From Cruorifilaria tuberocauda (lineage: Eukaryota > Nematoda > Chromadorea > Rhabditida > Onchocercidae): DNA of 64,000 nt. Positions 12,380-25,053 of this stretch are shown here, piece after piece. The notes beneath the pieces were generated by a model. The model was not told where the DNA came from. It ran no database searches and saw only the letters and a list, made by a program, of their open reading frames with translations. The position numbers and the translations under genes are program-made. The stretch spans positions 1-64,000 of the forward strand of contig JABVXU010000132.1 in NCBI GenBank assembly GCA_013365365.1, written 5' to 3'. Every line of letters starts with the position of its first letter. Within the stretch, counting starts at the first letter, position 1.

Positions 12380-15199
12380 TTGTTGATTAGAGAGGAAAAT
12401 AATATTTTAAGAAATACAAGCTGTTGATGAACATATGAAGTAATAATGTTAAATTTTAGTACGTGATTCATCCATTTTTAAACAATATCATCTTTGCTGA
12501 AAAATTAAGAAAGAGCAAATTATTGTTGCCTGGATAAAAAGAATAAAAATTAAAAATCTGCACGAGTCATTAATGCAAAATACTTCAATTATATTCTGAA
12601 TGCGCTCGCTTAACACATTAACTTTCAAACTGTTCAGTTGATAACTTCAACACATGGCATTTTTTTGACACATAGTATTTTAGTTTTTAACCACGATAAA
12701 TGTGAGATAAAGCAATTTCCAAAGGTACAGTCAATAAAATACTGAAGTGTAGAATTTTGTAATCATTCTTCGCTTTTTGTTTGACAATTCGTCTATTGTT
12801 TTAGACTGCTCAATTCTTCAAAAATTTTAAACGAAGTCTTGATCACTCTTAAATTATTTACCACTTCAATACACTTTTGCCAGATATAATTTTAATGTGT
12901 TGAGGAAAAATTACATTTCAGTATTCAACCTACATTTCGCTTCATTTTGTTTAGTAAATCAAACTTTCGGGAAAAACCAAAGTCACTCACTTCTAAAACT
13001 AACTCCTAGTCGAACGGCTCACTTTGGGTCATCATTTCATCATCAGGAATCAATTAAGGAATCAGTTAATCTGTTGGTCTAAGGAAAGTCATCAAGTTGC
13101 GAAATGTTGCAAAGACACTAAACATTATCAATTCTGTTCCTGATTATCAAGGGTTCATAGCTCAAGTTAGCGCCCATCCCGTGACTCTACTCGACTATTT
13201 TTATTAAAATAAACGATTATCGGACTCTTGACTATTACCCGTTATAACTTTTGTATAAAAGAATAAAACGTTCTTGGAACTACTCGATTGTGCCACACAC
13301 AAATCAAAAACCAACTCTTTACTTTCTCGACACACCTTAACTAGCGTGCATAAATAACCACAAGTAGATCATCAACTAGTCTAAAATTATTCTTCCCAGA
13401 AACTATGCGAATAAACTTTCATGCTCTTTTCGAACTAAATCCTATTGAGAAAGAAAACAATGAAATTAACGAAATTATTTTTATCACTTCTCACCAAATA
13501 TTTGATTCCAAATAAATCCAATAAGAAAGTGAGAGAAAGCAGATAGAAAGAGAGAAAGGAAATATAGAATCAAATAGATAATTTCAAGTTTTAATTTCAA
13601 GAATAAAAGGAAGGTATAAAAAGTTGTGATCTACGAAATCAGAGGAAAACAATCACGTAGATATTTCAAGTATTCTAGCCTAATTAACAATAATTATTTT
13701 TTGAAAACTTTCCTAGAATTTTTTTTATCAGTGATAAAATGTGCTCATGAAGAGAAGCTATTGGATGCAAAATGACGGGTTTTAACAGTGTCTAATATTG
13801 TAGAAATGTATTTACAACAAACTCAATGCTGTTTTAATTATGATTATAACAAAAACGTATTGAGTGGAGTGATGAAAACTTGAAATTAAATTATCTTATA
13901 GATTCTTTATTTTCTTTCCCTCTCTTTCTTGCTTGAGATGACAAAATTACATTTCGTAAACGATAAATTAGCAATACAGAATGTTGCATGCAGTGAAATC
14001 ACTTTAAACTATTAAAACCTTAAATTTTGAACCTTTTCTGCTACTTTTTAAATGATTCGCAAAATGTCCACTATCGTCGAAATTTATTCAAAATTTTTTA
14101 TAGATGAATCAATAATATTTTCCATGTCCACGGCTACCACTATTTATTGATCTTTTTCTTGGAATTTACTATTAAAAAATATATTAATTTTCAGGAACAA
14201 TTTGCAATCCATTATCATCACTGAATATTTACTTATTTTTAAAGCACTGACTAATTTATTTTGTGGTGTGATTTGATTAGTCTCGATGGGGCGGTACCAA
14301 TATTATATTATCCTTATTTCGGGTAAATTTGTATATTAAATTGATATGCTTTATAAGGGAAGTGACAGTATGGGAGTACGAAGCTGATATTATTTATATT
14401 TGAGTGCCTGCCCCTTTCTCCTTCAACAATCGTAATGATTTGATGAAATTTAATAATTAATTTTTACTGTAGCACATTCAAAAAATTTTGCATTTTGCTG
14501 AAGCGCGAAATTTACCAAGGCAATAAATCGGCAAAACTGCTAGGAATTAACAATCTTTAAATCATATCAATAACATTAGTATTTAATATCATCAAAATAA
14601 TCAAAATTTCCTGAATAAAATGTTTTTTACTAATTTCGAAACAATTTAAGTCTTACTAACAATAATCTACAATTTTTATTGAAGACTCTGATCCAATCCT
14701 AGTGACTGGATGGAATATTTCTTTCAAGAGTGTGTTGAAAATGAATAATATGTACATAATGTGGGAGTTTGGAAAAGGAAATGTAGTGGTCAGTTGAGCA
14801 AAGAATATACGTCTGTCGCAGTGGCATATCGGGTCATTTGGGATTGACCTTTGCCTGTTGTCTGCAGTATCATTTTAATAATGGGAATCCACATTCAATG
14901 ACCTCCGTCCTCGACACCACCAGCCAATTCGTTCCATATAAAAACTTGCTAAGACGGTGCGCTTAAAGATACCAATACTGTGCAAGTATGGACATGATAC
15001 TGCGTCTCCATTTCCAACTTCACTTTTCAAAGCTTACTACTACTCAAGATAGAATGTGATTCAGGTTTACCTGTACCTGTAATGGGAAATAAAGTAGTAA
15101 AAACATTTTTGAGCGAATAGTTCTTCGCAGCCGACAGTTCGATATGGACTGGAGAGACACTCTCTCGCAACAATTTCAATTCGCTGCTGCGAATGCAAT

Positions 15200-15559
15200 T
15201 CAGGAAACCTGCAGTGCAGTGAAGGTGATAAGAGGGGATGGAGAGAAGTGGGTGTGAGGCGGCGAGATCGGCGAACTCATCTTCACGGGTTTCGTTCACT
15301 ACTGTCAAGGAATCATCGCCATCGCAGTCGCATGTTCTGGGACGGAGGGACATTCCGAGGGAGAGAGGAAGAGAGGGAGGCGGACGTTTCAGGCAAAGGA
15401 AGGACGACTGCTGCTGCTACTGCTGCTGTTGCTGCAACTGGCTACTGCACTGCTACTGCTGTTGGGAGAGTGCGACAGGAGCGAGCACCATTGGAAGGCC
15501 ATAGCTCAACAGTACTTTACTTTGTGTGGTGGCAACGTTGACGGACGACAGTTGAAGGA
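15200..15559 (+). promoter_or_regulatory. GC-richer leader/promoter of the 15.5-kb gene
   Basis: This segment is clearly richer in G and C than its surroundings and contains an imperfect CTG tract at about 15408-15436. It ends at the GGA ATGGGG start of the next gene. Short open frames on both strands (about 15027-15656) overlap one another and show no family. I read them as shadows or possible upstream ORFs in a 5' leader. No intron acceptor is seen just before the ATG, so this leader is probably transcribed rather than trans-spliced away. Confidence 0.45.
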
Positions 15560-18500
15560 ATGGGGAATAAATCGTCATCGTCGTCACAAATGCCCCCGTA
15601 TTTATCGGGGTTAGGATCAAGTTCAAAACATATCTCGAAACATCACTACACAACACCCTTCATCGCACAGTCATACGGAACACCTGTTTTTCATCATTCA
15701 GTCAATTCACTCCAACACTTCAGTGGTACTGATTCCGAATACGTGACCAGTCCAGCTGATTCTGAGCGATGGCGCACAAATGTTAGTGGTATTTAACTTC
15801 AGTTATTCTTCTCAAATTGATTCAAGAATCGTTTTATATTGAAAAGTAATCATTTCAATTCCAGCTCTTTGTCTCTCCTTATTATCCTTGCTTGGCTAAC
15901 TGTTAAAGCTCTTTAAAGAAAATAAGATAATCTTACTGTAGTTCATTTCACATTTAATAATTTCGTTCGAGTTATTTGCTTTGTGAAGCGAGTACAAAAA
16001 AATGTGTCGTTTAAAACTTTTTCATTCTGAAAACTCTCATGAATAAATCAATTTTGAACACCGCATGAATGACTGATTTTGCTAGTTTAATTCAATTAAA
16101 TTCATAATTCTCAACTATTCGTTGATGAGAGAAATATTTCTCTGTTTTGCATCAAACTGAAAATATAATTGATTAAACTTCTCTTCTTAATAAAATTTGT
16201 CACGATGGTGTAAGAGAGCCTGCTTATTCATCAAAATTGGAAATTTATACAGTTAAGAAAGCAGTTAAACATTATGGTACTCAGTGAAACTTTTGTACTT
16301 GATAGTATTAATCTTTAGGTCAATATACGGTGCTTCCACAAACTACAAAATCCATCAATACATGTTAGCTGTACAGTCCAACTCACTAATAGTCCGTAAA
16401 CACAATTCACATCATAGGAGTGAAGTTAGTCCTCTTAGAATGCTTTTACATTTATTGAATTCTTATGGGTTTGATACTGAAATGAATAAGTAGCAGTCAT
16501 TACGAACTGTTTCTCCTTAGTTTTTGCACACTTATATTCGTTCTTTTCAGATTGATAATTAACACTATTCTCATAGTCGATTTATCAAAGTGATTTAACA
16601 AAATTTATCAAAGTTATCTTTTATCCCGCGATTGAAGTCTGCTTATAAGTTGCTGAGTCTAATAAATTTTAAGCTCTTAAATTGGATGCGTAGTTCATTT
16701 TTTGAAGTGTTTGGATGAATTGAATCTTACTGATTAGAAAAAACTATTTCCTCATTTTATCAAATGATTTAAAGTTCTTGTTACATCCAGAGAAAAATTG
16801 CTTAAAACTTATCTATTGTATCATTTATGATTCGTAGAGTATTCTTTAGGGGTTTTTTTTACTTTCATAAATAAATTATTGAGGGTATGCGAATTCTTGA
16901 GTTTGAAGAAGTAATAGCTAAACAAGTAGAAAATTCTCGCTAACATTTTACGCTACTGATGAGCTCACTTTTTTTACGATAAATCAATCATTTTTCACTA
17001 TATTCATGGTTTCGAAACAGTTCATATCTTTTCAGCTGTTTTAATTATATTTATATCTTTCGAAGAACGACAGAATTTGTGAAGAGATGTTGATTTTTCT
17101 TTTAGGCTGATATGATTAATTACTAATGAATCTGATTGAAAAAACAGGGTATGATGACTGTAAAGCTAACTAATAAGTGGCTGTAATTAAAAGAATTTTT
17201 ACTTTCTTTCCCCATTTCATTTTCAGTTTTTTTCTCGCAGTATTATGATGGATAGTTTCGATGGGAATACATTTTTTAGTTTCTCCTTCTGAAAAAAAGG
17301 AATTTTTCTGTAATCAATATTATCTGTGATTTCTATATTCTAAGTAAGTCTAAATGATTTTTCTGGTTAGGTGAGCAGTGATTCCTATATTCGTTGTTTT
17401 TTATTCTATGTCTGCAAATATATATATATATATATATCCGTCGAAATGACTGTCGAGAAATTTCTATACAGATTTGCCTGTTCCATAATATATTGGGTAC
17501 TCAATTACTTGTCAAAATCAAAATGAATACGCTTTCTCTATTCTTCAATTTTTGTTCCATGAGCTTGGTTGGGTTAAAATTTCAAATATAATTAGGGACA
17601 GCTAAATGTCAGGAGTTCATATTGAGTTCTTTCTATGATATTCGTAATCACTTTGTGCATCAAAATGTGTGCAGCTTTTTTGTGACTTCTTCCAATGATT
17701 TAATCTATAATTAAAACAAATTAAAATCGATTTTTTAAAAAAAAGCCTAATATTTGCATTCATGCTGAAAAATTTTTTTTTATTATCAGAAGTAAGTTTG
17801 AAGGAAGGAAAAGAAAAGAATCTTCTTTATTTGTTAAATACATTATCAATCGCAACATTTACGATTCCTACCATGATATTGGTAGTATAAAAACTATATT
17901 ATTAGCTATATATAATATATTATATATAATTTATAGTGTATATATATATATATATATATATACATTAAGAAAACTAGTTTCTCCGTAGACAATTCATTCA
18001 TTATTGGGAATTTTGCTTTTTAATCGGTACTGACAAACTATCGATTGGAAGGGACGTGCATTGCATAGCTGCGCTGCGTTGGTTACACCGAATTTTCGAA
18101 TAGTTTTTGGATATTTTTAGATGCAATATTTTTTATATGAGTTTTATAATTTTTGTGTGATACGATCAGTATGCTAATGCGCACATATTCACTTATTTTC
18201 TTATGTGTTCCAAAGTCGTTTATTTCTTTTTAACGTGTTTTGAGAGTTTTTAATATTTAGGCGAAAATAATTTGCAGAACTGGAAGATCGGGAATTCTCG
18301 TTTGTCGCTTAATGAAGCATTCTTTATGGATGGCTCATCTGGAATGTCATCATCGATGCTTCCAATACCAACAGTCTTACCCATTCCGCCGCCAACTCTA
18401 AAACAATTCAAAAAATGGCAGAAAAGGCAGAAAAAAATACTGAAAAAAATGTGCTCCATTCCCGCTAATATTGTTCCATCTCACGCGCCAGTAACACCTC

Positions 18501-21500
18501 TGTTACAATATTGTCGTGCTTTTTCTGTTGACAATCTGTCAAGGTTCAAATTTTTTCCATTTGAAATAGTAATTCATCCCAGCATTCCTTGGGATAAAAT
18601 TTCAAATGATCTATTGAATTGGTGGTCCAATTTAAATTTATGGTATCTGATAAATATCCATTCAGTTACTACACGATGAGTTAATGCAGTGTAATGATAT
18701 TACTATAATTTGATATTCATTTAATAGTATAATAATAGATACAATTTAATTAATAGATGGTTACGTACTGAAGTGCTGATGGAATTCAGTACGGTAATGC
18801 ACATGGAATGACGAAAGATTTGTTCTTGTTTTCAAGGACAAATGCATAAAACCATCAACAAATTACACACATTCCAAAACACATAGATACATGCGTCCGG
18901 AAGAACCGTTTTGCGAGAGTTTTGTGAAGAGCCGTTGATTGTTCTCTCTGTTTTCCACTTTCATTCCCTTTCCCATGGCATTCATTTCTCTCGATTTTCA
19001 GAAAAACTATGAGAATATTTGAATTACTTGCTAACCCATTTCACATTGTTTTTAAAAAACATCAAAAGCAATGCACATGAAAAATATGAAATTGAAGTTT
19101 GTTCACCTTTGAACGTATTTTCATGTTTTTAAAAAAAGTTTTGAAAATTTTCATTCTTTCTGTCTAATTTATGCATTAAGGAGCAGAAGTGTTCATTACA
19201 ATTAATGAAAAATGATAAATTGTAGCTCTGAATATTAAACTTTATTTCTATTTGTTTATAATTTCTTATGTTTACTTTTTCATGCTTAAAAGAAAACTAT
19301 GATAAGAATTTCGGAATAAGAAATCAGTGACATCTAATTTGGATGATTAAATTTCGCTCATTTCGAAAATGTCTTTCACTATAGCTACCAGTCAATCAAT
19401 AATTGCAGACAAGTTCCGAATGATTGTGTAGATGTTCCAGTGGCACAGAAACGTATCTGGAAGAAATATGGGAAAGTGACGAAAAACCAAGCACACGGTA
19501 ATACTGTTCCTGATATGTCTTCTGGTCCACCGAAACCATCTTTTAGCAGGTTAATCGGTTAATATTATCGATAGTAGCTCTCGAATTTGTTTTTCTTTTA
19601 TTCATTTTGAAAAAAATTAGATTTTTTAAGAATTCAAATTTGAAGATGGGAAATAAGCAGACTAATTAAATCGTTCAGTTGACTGTTTTTACGTAACAAT
19701 CAAATTTAAGCAGCTGCTCAAATGGTTTTGCTGTATCAGATATACAAATGACTCATTCGGCTCCATCTACAAATGCATCTGATCGAAGTCGTTTGACATC
19801 AATTACCGATCGTTCGTCGTCGCTACACCATCAAACACCATCACGAATACAGTTGAAGAATCCTTTGAATCAGCATTTGCAGCGAATACGAGGATCCAGA
19901 AACGATGTTGAATTTGTTGGATCACTTAGACGGTTGCAGCAATGGAATTTGATCGCCGATAGTGGATCATCAGCTACTGTGCGGCTTGAGACCGCAGATG
20001 TTTTTGATAAAGAAATAAGTAATGGATTTAGGAAAAATGAATTTGGTTACAAATCATCGAATTTAAATTGTGCAACGGTCGGTGAATGTAGTCTTCCAAA
20101 ATCACCAACGTCCCACGATTATGATGGGCGAAAATATGGATATCGAAATGGTATCAGTGGTTCTACTAACAGAAATAATCAGTGTATCGACTGTAATACA
20201 AATAATAATGTTGATGATATCAATTTGGAACGTAACATATCTGTTAAAATAACAGTCGGAACGGAAGTTCCCGAAAAGAGTGTTCACTTATTCTCTGAAA
20301 ATGTCACTAATTCAGTCGACGACGATAAGGTTATCTCTCTTTGTACTTCAATTGCATTTTTGTAAGTGAAAAATGTTCTAGTTTCCTACTCTTCGTTTCG
20401 ACATTGGCCCTTCATGTACTGATAAATAACTTCCTATTCCATGTCCTGTACATGCATGTAATCTATTCCAAATCTCCATAAATGAGTACGTGTCAGTATA
20501 TCTAGCTCTCCACCAGTGGTACTAAAAGGAAAGACTGCACTTGCTATAGCGATGTGAGCTTTCAATACTATTGTATAGTGAGTTATTTGCTCACTGGTTG
20601 GGTTACTGAAATGTAGTGCATCTATACTAATTCTTTATTAGCATGACCATTTCATCTACATAATCACATCGTTCTTAACATTTTAGAATTTCGAACTTTA
20701 AAATTTATAACCGTATGTGATTTTTAAGCTTTTTCCAGGTATTTTCAACTCATGTAATAGCTTCAAATTCATCCCAACGATATAATTCTGCTTCCGAAAC
20801 TACAACTCAGAATCAAACTACGCAACAAACTCATTTGGGATATTTTCCGCTCAAAAAGTTCACTTTATCCATTTTATCCATTCAATACATCGAAAGAGAT
20901 GTATTGATCATGCTTTTTTTGTTTATTTGTTCTATAATTTTCAGGAACACTGTTCTAAGGATTGTAATGTATTGTGTCTGCTCTATAAAATACTTCTTTT
21001 GCGAGCGTTATGTTGCGGTGCAGTTTTCAATCTCCAACTTTTTAGAAGTGCAGAGTACGGTTCCACGATCAGTTCATTAACCCAGAGTTCGAATATGAAA
21101 ACCGAAGTCAGCGATATTGACTTCAGCTGGGTGAATGATGTCGAAAATCGCCTTGAACGAGAAATTGCTTTCGTGAGAGAAGGTTTTATTGCTATCTGGC
21201 ATTTTTTCGAACTTAGTATGACTTTGAATTTGTGTTTGTACATATTCCATCTTAACATTCATTTTTCTGTTTTTTTTTTGCAGATTAATGAACAGTTTGT
21301 TACTATTTTAAGGTTATTTTATTTTGTTTTATTTCCGGTTTTTATTTAAATAATTTTTGTTTTATAGATTCTCGACAGCAGCTACACCGACAACAACAAA
21401 CACCAGTGCAGTATTTTGGAATGAATTTGGATCAGTCCAGAACTGATAAAGATGAGGCAGTTGTGGTTGTTTCACCGATGTGTACTGCGACTACAAAATC

Positions 21501-22613
21501 ACTTGAAGTATTTGGCGAATCCGAATCTCGTAAAGAACTAAGCCAAATAAATTCTGATGTTCGTTCCAAAGCAGCAATGTTCGATACAGAAGCTTTTCAA
21601 AAAGAACGAAAAGTTGGTGAATACCAGATTCTGTTATATTTTTATAATATAAGCAATAACTGAATTTTTTTTAAAATAATTTGCAATATATTCATGCAGT
21701 AATGTTCGTGTTTTGCTAGACCGCGTATCGTTATCGTTCACGATCAACTCCTCGCGGTAATGTGTACATACCTCAACCCGATTACCGAAGTTACGATCCA
21801 ATTTCTGTAGATATATCACAAAATTCTAGCCAGTATGACGGTAGACATTTAAATAATGCTTCCGTTACAACCGATCGATGTTCACAACGTGATAGCGTGA
21901 GCTTTGATTCGTTTTAGTTAATTATTCTGGTTCAGTCAAAATTCTCTTTAACATTTAATGATGCACTATATGAATTTGTTTTTCTTCATCCTAAGATATA
22001 TATAAATAAAGTAGACAGCAAGTAATAAGTCATTAGAAAACGAAGTGATAAGTTCGCAGTAAAATGAGGCACAATATAATTAATCATATTTATCCAAGAA
22101 TCTATCATGACCTCAGATAGTAAATTTCATCAATAAAAAAACCGCACTGTATATATTATTTCATTGATTTCTTCCCATCTTACAAAGGGAATGAAAGTGG
22201 TAAAAATGATCTCTAACCTGTGAACTAAAATCATAAAGAAAAAAGAAAAATTGGATAATTCTTGAAGTTTTGGAAAAATATCAGTGATAGTTAGAAAGAT
22301 TTCAATTCTCTGGCTAATGGCTAAATTCTCTGGCTTTTGCTAAATTGGCTAATGATCAATTTTGTGTTTTCAGAAAATCAGCAATATGAAGCTTAATGGA
22401 AACGTTGAAGAAGTGGGAGCAAAATATGGCAACTACTATAGGAACAGTAGTGAAAAAATGACTAAGCAACAACAACAGAAGCAGCAGCCGTATTCTGATT
22501 ACAGAGATGAAATTTTGCAACGTAATCGAACATATGACGCGAATGAATGTTATATCCAGAATATAGCCCGACGTAACACTGAGAAACCATGGAGAATATC
22601 CGTCGCTTACTGA
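15560..22613 (+). CDS. Predicted disordered protein with N-myristoylation-type start, 728 aa
   Basis: Exons: 15560-15788, 18261-18543, 19409-19549, 19714-20329, 20739-20857, 21046-21182, 21368-21612, 21720-21896, 22374-22613. They sum to 2,187 nt (729 codons) with every phase matching. The start MGNKSSSSS fits the MGxxxS N-myristoylation consensus, suggesting membrane attachment. The rest is rich in Ser, Thr, Asn, Gln and basic residues: PIPPPTLKQFKKWQKRQKK (exon 2), AQKRIWKKYGK (exon 3), GSRNDVEFVGSLRRLQQWN (exon 4), WVNDVENRLEREIAFVRE (a likely short coiled coil, exon 6), RQQLHRQQQTP (exon 7), RYRSRSTPRG (exon 8) and a KQQQQKQQ run near the C-terminus. Intron 1 is 2.5 kb. I recognise no family and propose no function; scaffold or cytoskeletal roles would be guesses. 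Reading through the last donor gives an alternative end. Confidence 0.75.
17418..17963. repeat. (TA)n tracts in intron 1 of the 15.5-kb gene
   Basis: Dinucleotide TA runs lie at about 17418-17437 and 17937-17963, with an imperfect TA-rich stretch between 17900 and 17935. Low-complexity intron sequence; no other feature seen here. Confidence 0.85.
21720..21917 (+). other. Alternative terminal exon by read-through of the last donor
   Basis: Exon 8 of the 15.5-kb gene ends DRCSQRDS at AGC|gtgagc (21896). If that donor is not used, the frame continues VSFDSF and stops at TAG, 21915-21917. This gives a C-terminus lacking the 79 residues of exon 9. Both ends are open and phase-compatible; the sequence does not say which is used. 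Confidence 0.4.
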
Positions 22614-25053
22614 CCAAAGTTTTTAATTTTTAATTTTTGTGAAAATTTCCCTTTAAACGATGCATACATTTTCTTTTGATAAATGCTGCGTTACATTCAT
22701 CCATCTGCTACAGCTCTTTGTTTTCAAGTTCTAAATGAAGGACACTATTTATCCTAAAAATTGGAGCTTCACTTAAGTGGAACATGGCACTCTTGGAATT
22801 TTTCGTGATTTAAAATACCTTGCAATCGAATTCATTTTATTTTCTTTGTTACTATGATTTCCTGGAGTAATTTTTTCTTTCTTCCTCATATATTCATCTA
22901 AAAATAGAAGTTGCTGCAGCTTTTAAAGAATATAATTTTTCATGATTCATTATTTTAATAATGGATTTTAAAATTCCAATCATAACTTAAGATTTCAGTA
23001 ATTTATTAATATTTTCACATTTAATTTCTTGGAAGTAGTGACATTACAAGTTTCGAGGATTTTAGTAATATCATTGTTACAAAAAAATAGAAATTGATGC
23101 TCAAGGAAAACCTGTACCACGCCTCAGTACAATTATTTCAATATTTCTAAGATTTTTAAAATTGTAGATAGCCTTCAAGATGATTGATTATCATCCACTG
23201 CCAAAGACAAAGCAGAACATCCTATTCCAGATGCACTTGTTTCAATAAGTTTCTCTGCGCATATTATTTAGCAATCCAGTTCGAATGATCACTTGAACGT
23301 CCTTGTTTAATTTTAATTCCACGAAGAAACTTATTTAAAGAATCCTCTAACTTTTTCCTGGTAATTATGCCAACTCCCAATCAAACCCATGAAGTTCAAC
23401 ACCAGCGACCCATAGTGAAATTTGGTTGCAATAGGGAACCTTTCTTTGGAATATTCTAATTTGATAAGAAAATAGCCTTGAAACGTATATATTCCTCCTA
23501 GTAATGAAATTAGAATCTTCGGGATATGTACAGGCTTTAAGAATGGTCCAGACCTACAAGAATTAGATTCATAAACTACGGAAATATTCAAGTATTACAT
23601 TTGCGTACCAGTCAAATGAGTAATTGTGCAAATGATAAGTAATTGTCCAAAGATTTTCACTGAGATATCTTAGGATTCGAGGTCATCTTAAATTTTTAAT
23701 AATCAAGTGGCTACGATAGTGGTTTGATATTTCATTCACTTCATAAAGCGACTACCAAGAACCATCGTTACGTAAAGAAAGAATTGTTTATTCTGATAGA
23801 AAAACTAGCGGTGCACGGGAAGTCATTTTTGGTATAAGGAACTGATGTGAAACTAAAAATTATCTGGTCATCGAATATATGGATCGTTAGCGGCACTCCC
23901 TATAGTTGTGCATTACAGGAACAGACAAAACATATGATATCACATAATCAAGAATTGTGGCAAACATTAATTAAAAATTTCTTATAATTCCTGTTGTACA
24001 AAAATATTTTAATCATGTCAATAATTTATAAACTTTCACCGGATTTTATGACAATCTGTGAGTAGAAAAAGAGACACATTAAACAATAAAGCGAATGCGC
24101 ATGAGAAAAAGAGTATATTATTTAAATCCGATACAATTCATGGTATTAAAAGCAAATTGGAGTCATATTAAAATATGCAGTTCTATAGCTTTATACTTAA
24201 TTTTGATCAAGGTTGCAACAAAGCAATTTTTTGTGTCGAACATTTTTCTTGGTCGATCGATTCAAATACAAAGATAAAGCTCCTGAAATTACAAATTAAA
24301 GGAAAGTCTGAAGACCGGAGCATAGGAAAATGAGTATCAATTAGCAACACTTCATTTTGAAATCATGGTAACATAGTATTCGGACTATGAATTGACGATG
24401 TTTATGACTTGAGCAAAAACAGCACATTGTTCATGTTGATATAACACCATATAGCTTTAATAGTACTAACCCGTAATATCTGAGACATTGAGAGTGTTCT
24501 GCTGCATAAAGTTACTACATTTACGACAGGTAAGAGAGAAAAGGACAAATGGTAATTAAGTGTGTATATGAACGCAAATCCGAGACGAGTAAATCACATG
24601 TCAAGTTTATTAGTGCACAATAACCTTGCAATTATAAGTTTCTCTTCTACAATGTATCTGTCACGAATTCTATCCACATTTAATTTTCGATGACTTCTAT
24701 CTTTCTATGCTTGATGCTGTCCCTTGTTGGCCAAAAACTAATTTTTTTATGATAAGTTTGTTTTGCAAATAGTCCGTGCACCAAATCGCATCCGAGGAAA
24801 TGGCCAATCAAACCTTTAAAGAGATGGCTTGCAAATTAAAGCAATTTGTTGCAATTCAGTCACGATTTTACGCCAAATACATCAAAACTTTAAGGACCAC
24901 GAGAGAGAAAGAAGAGAAATAAACTGAAAATTGCTTGAAATGCTTAAAAGACTGATTTAGAATTCCAATTTGTTTCGAATAAATTCCGATGAGCTAAGTT
25001 TAATTTTAAAATTTATAACTGAGAACAACTTGAAATAAAAATTGATGAAAAAT
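22614..25053. other. Intergenic, tail-to-tail
   Basis: Lies between two convergent genes and presumably holds both 3' UTRs. Just upstream (22300-22360) the motif ctaaattctctggct is imperfectly repeated inside the last intron of the 15.5-kb gene. The open frames at 23331-23591 and 24095-24277 have no splice-linked partners or family match. Confidence 0.5.

Larger units (their letters stand above)
7120..15200. other. Gene-free AT-rich stretch
   Basis: About 8 kb between the divergent cadherin and the 15.5-kb gene. All open frames are short, lack splice-linked partners and show no protein family I recognise. Content seen: TTA microsatellites near 12.2-12.4 kb and scattered short A and T runs. 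Regulatory DNA for both flanking genes is likely but no element can be named. Confidence 0.6.

Noticed and set aside
15027..15656. Several overlapping frames on both strands near the start of the 15.5-kb gene
   Set aside because: They overlap each other in the GC-richer leader, have no splice partners and encode low-complexity Arg/Ser or Cys runs. At most they are upstream ORFs.
23331..23591. Minus-strand 86-codon frame considered as the last exon of sphingomyelin synthase
   Set aside because: The exon 25054-25176 (SKFYWYR...PVPRRYY...) fits the family C-terminus and phase far better and ends in a stop.
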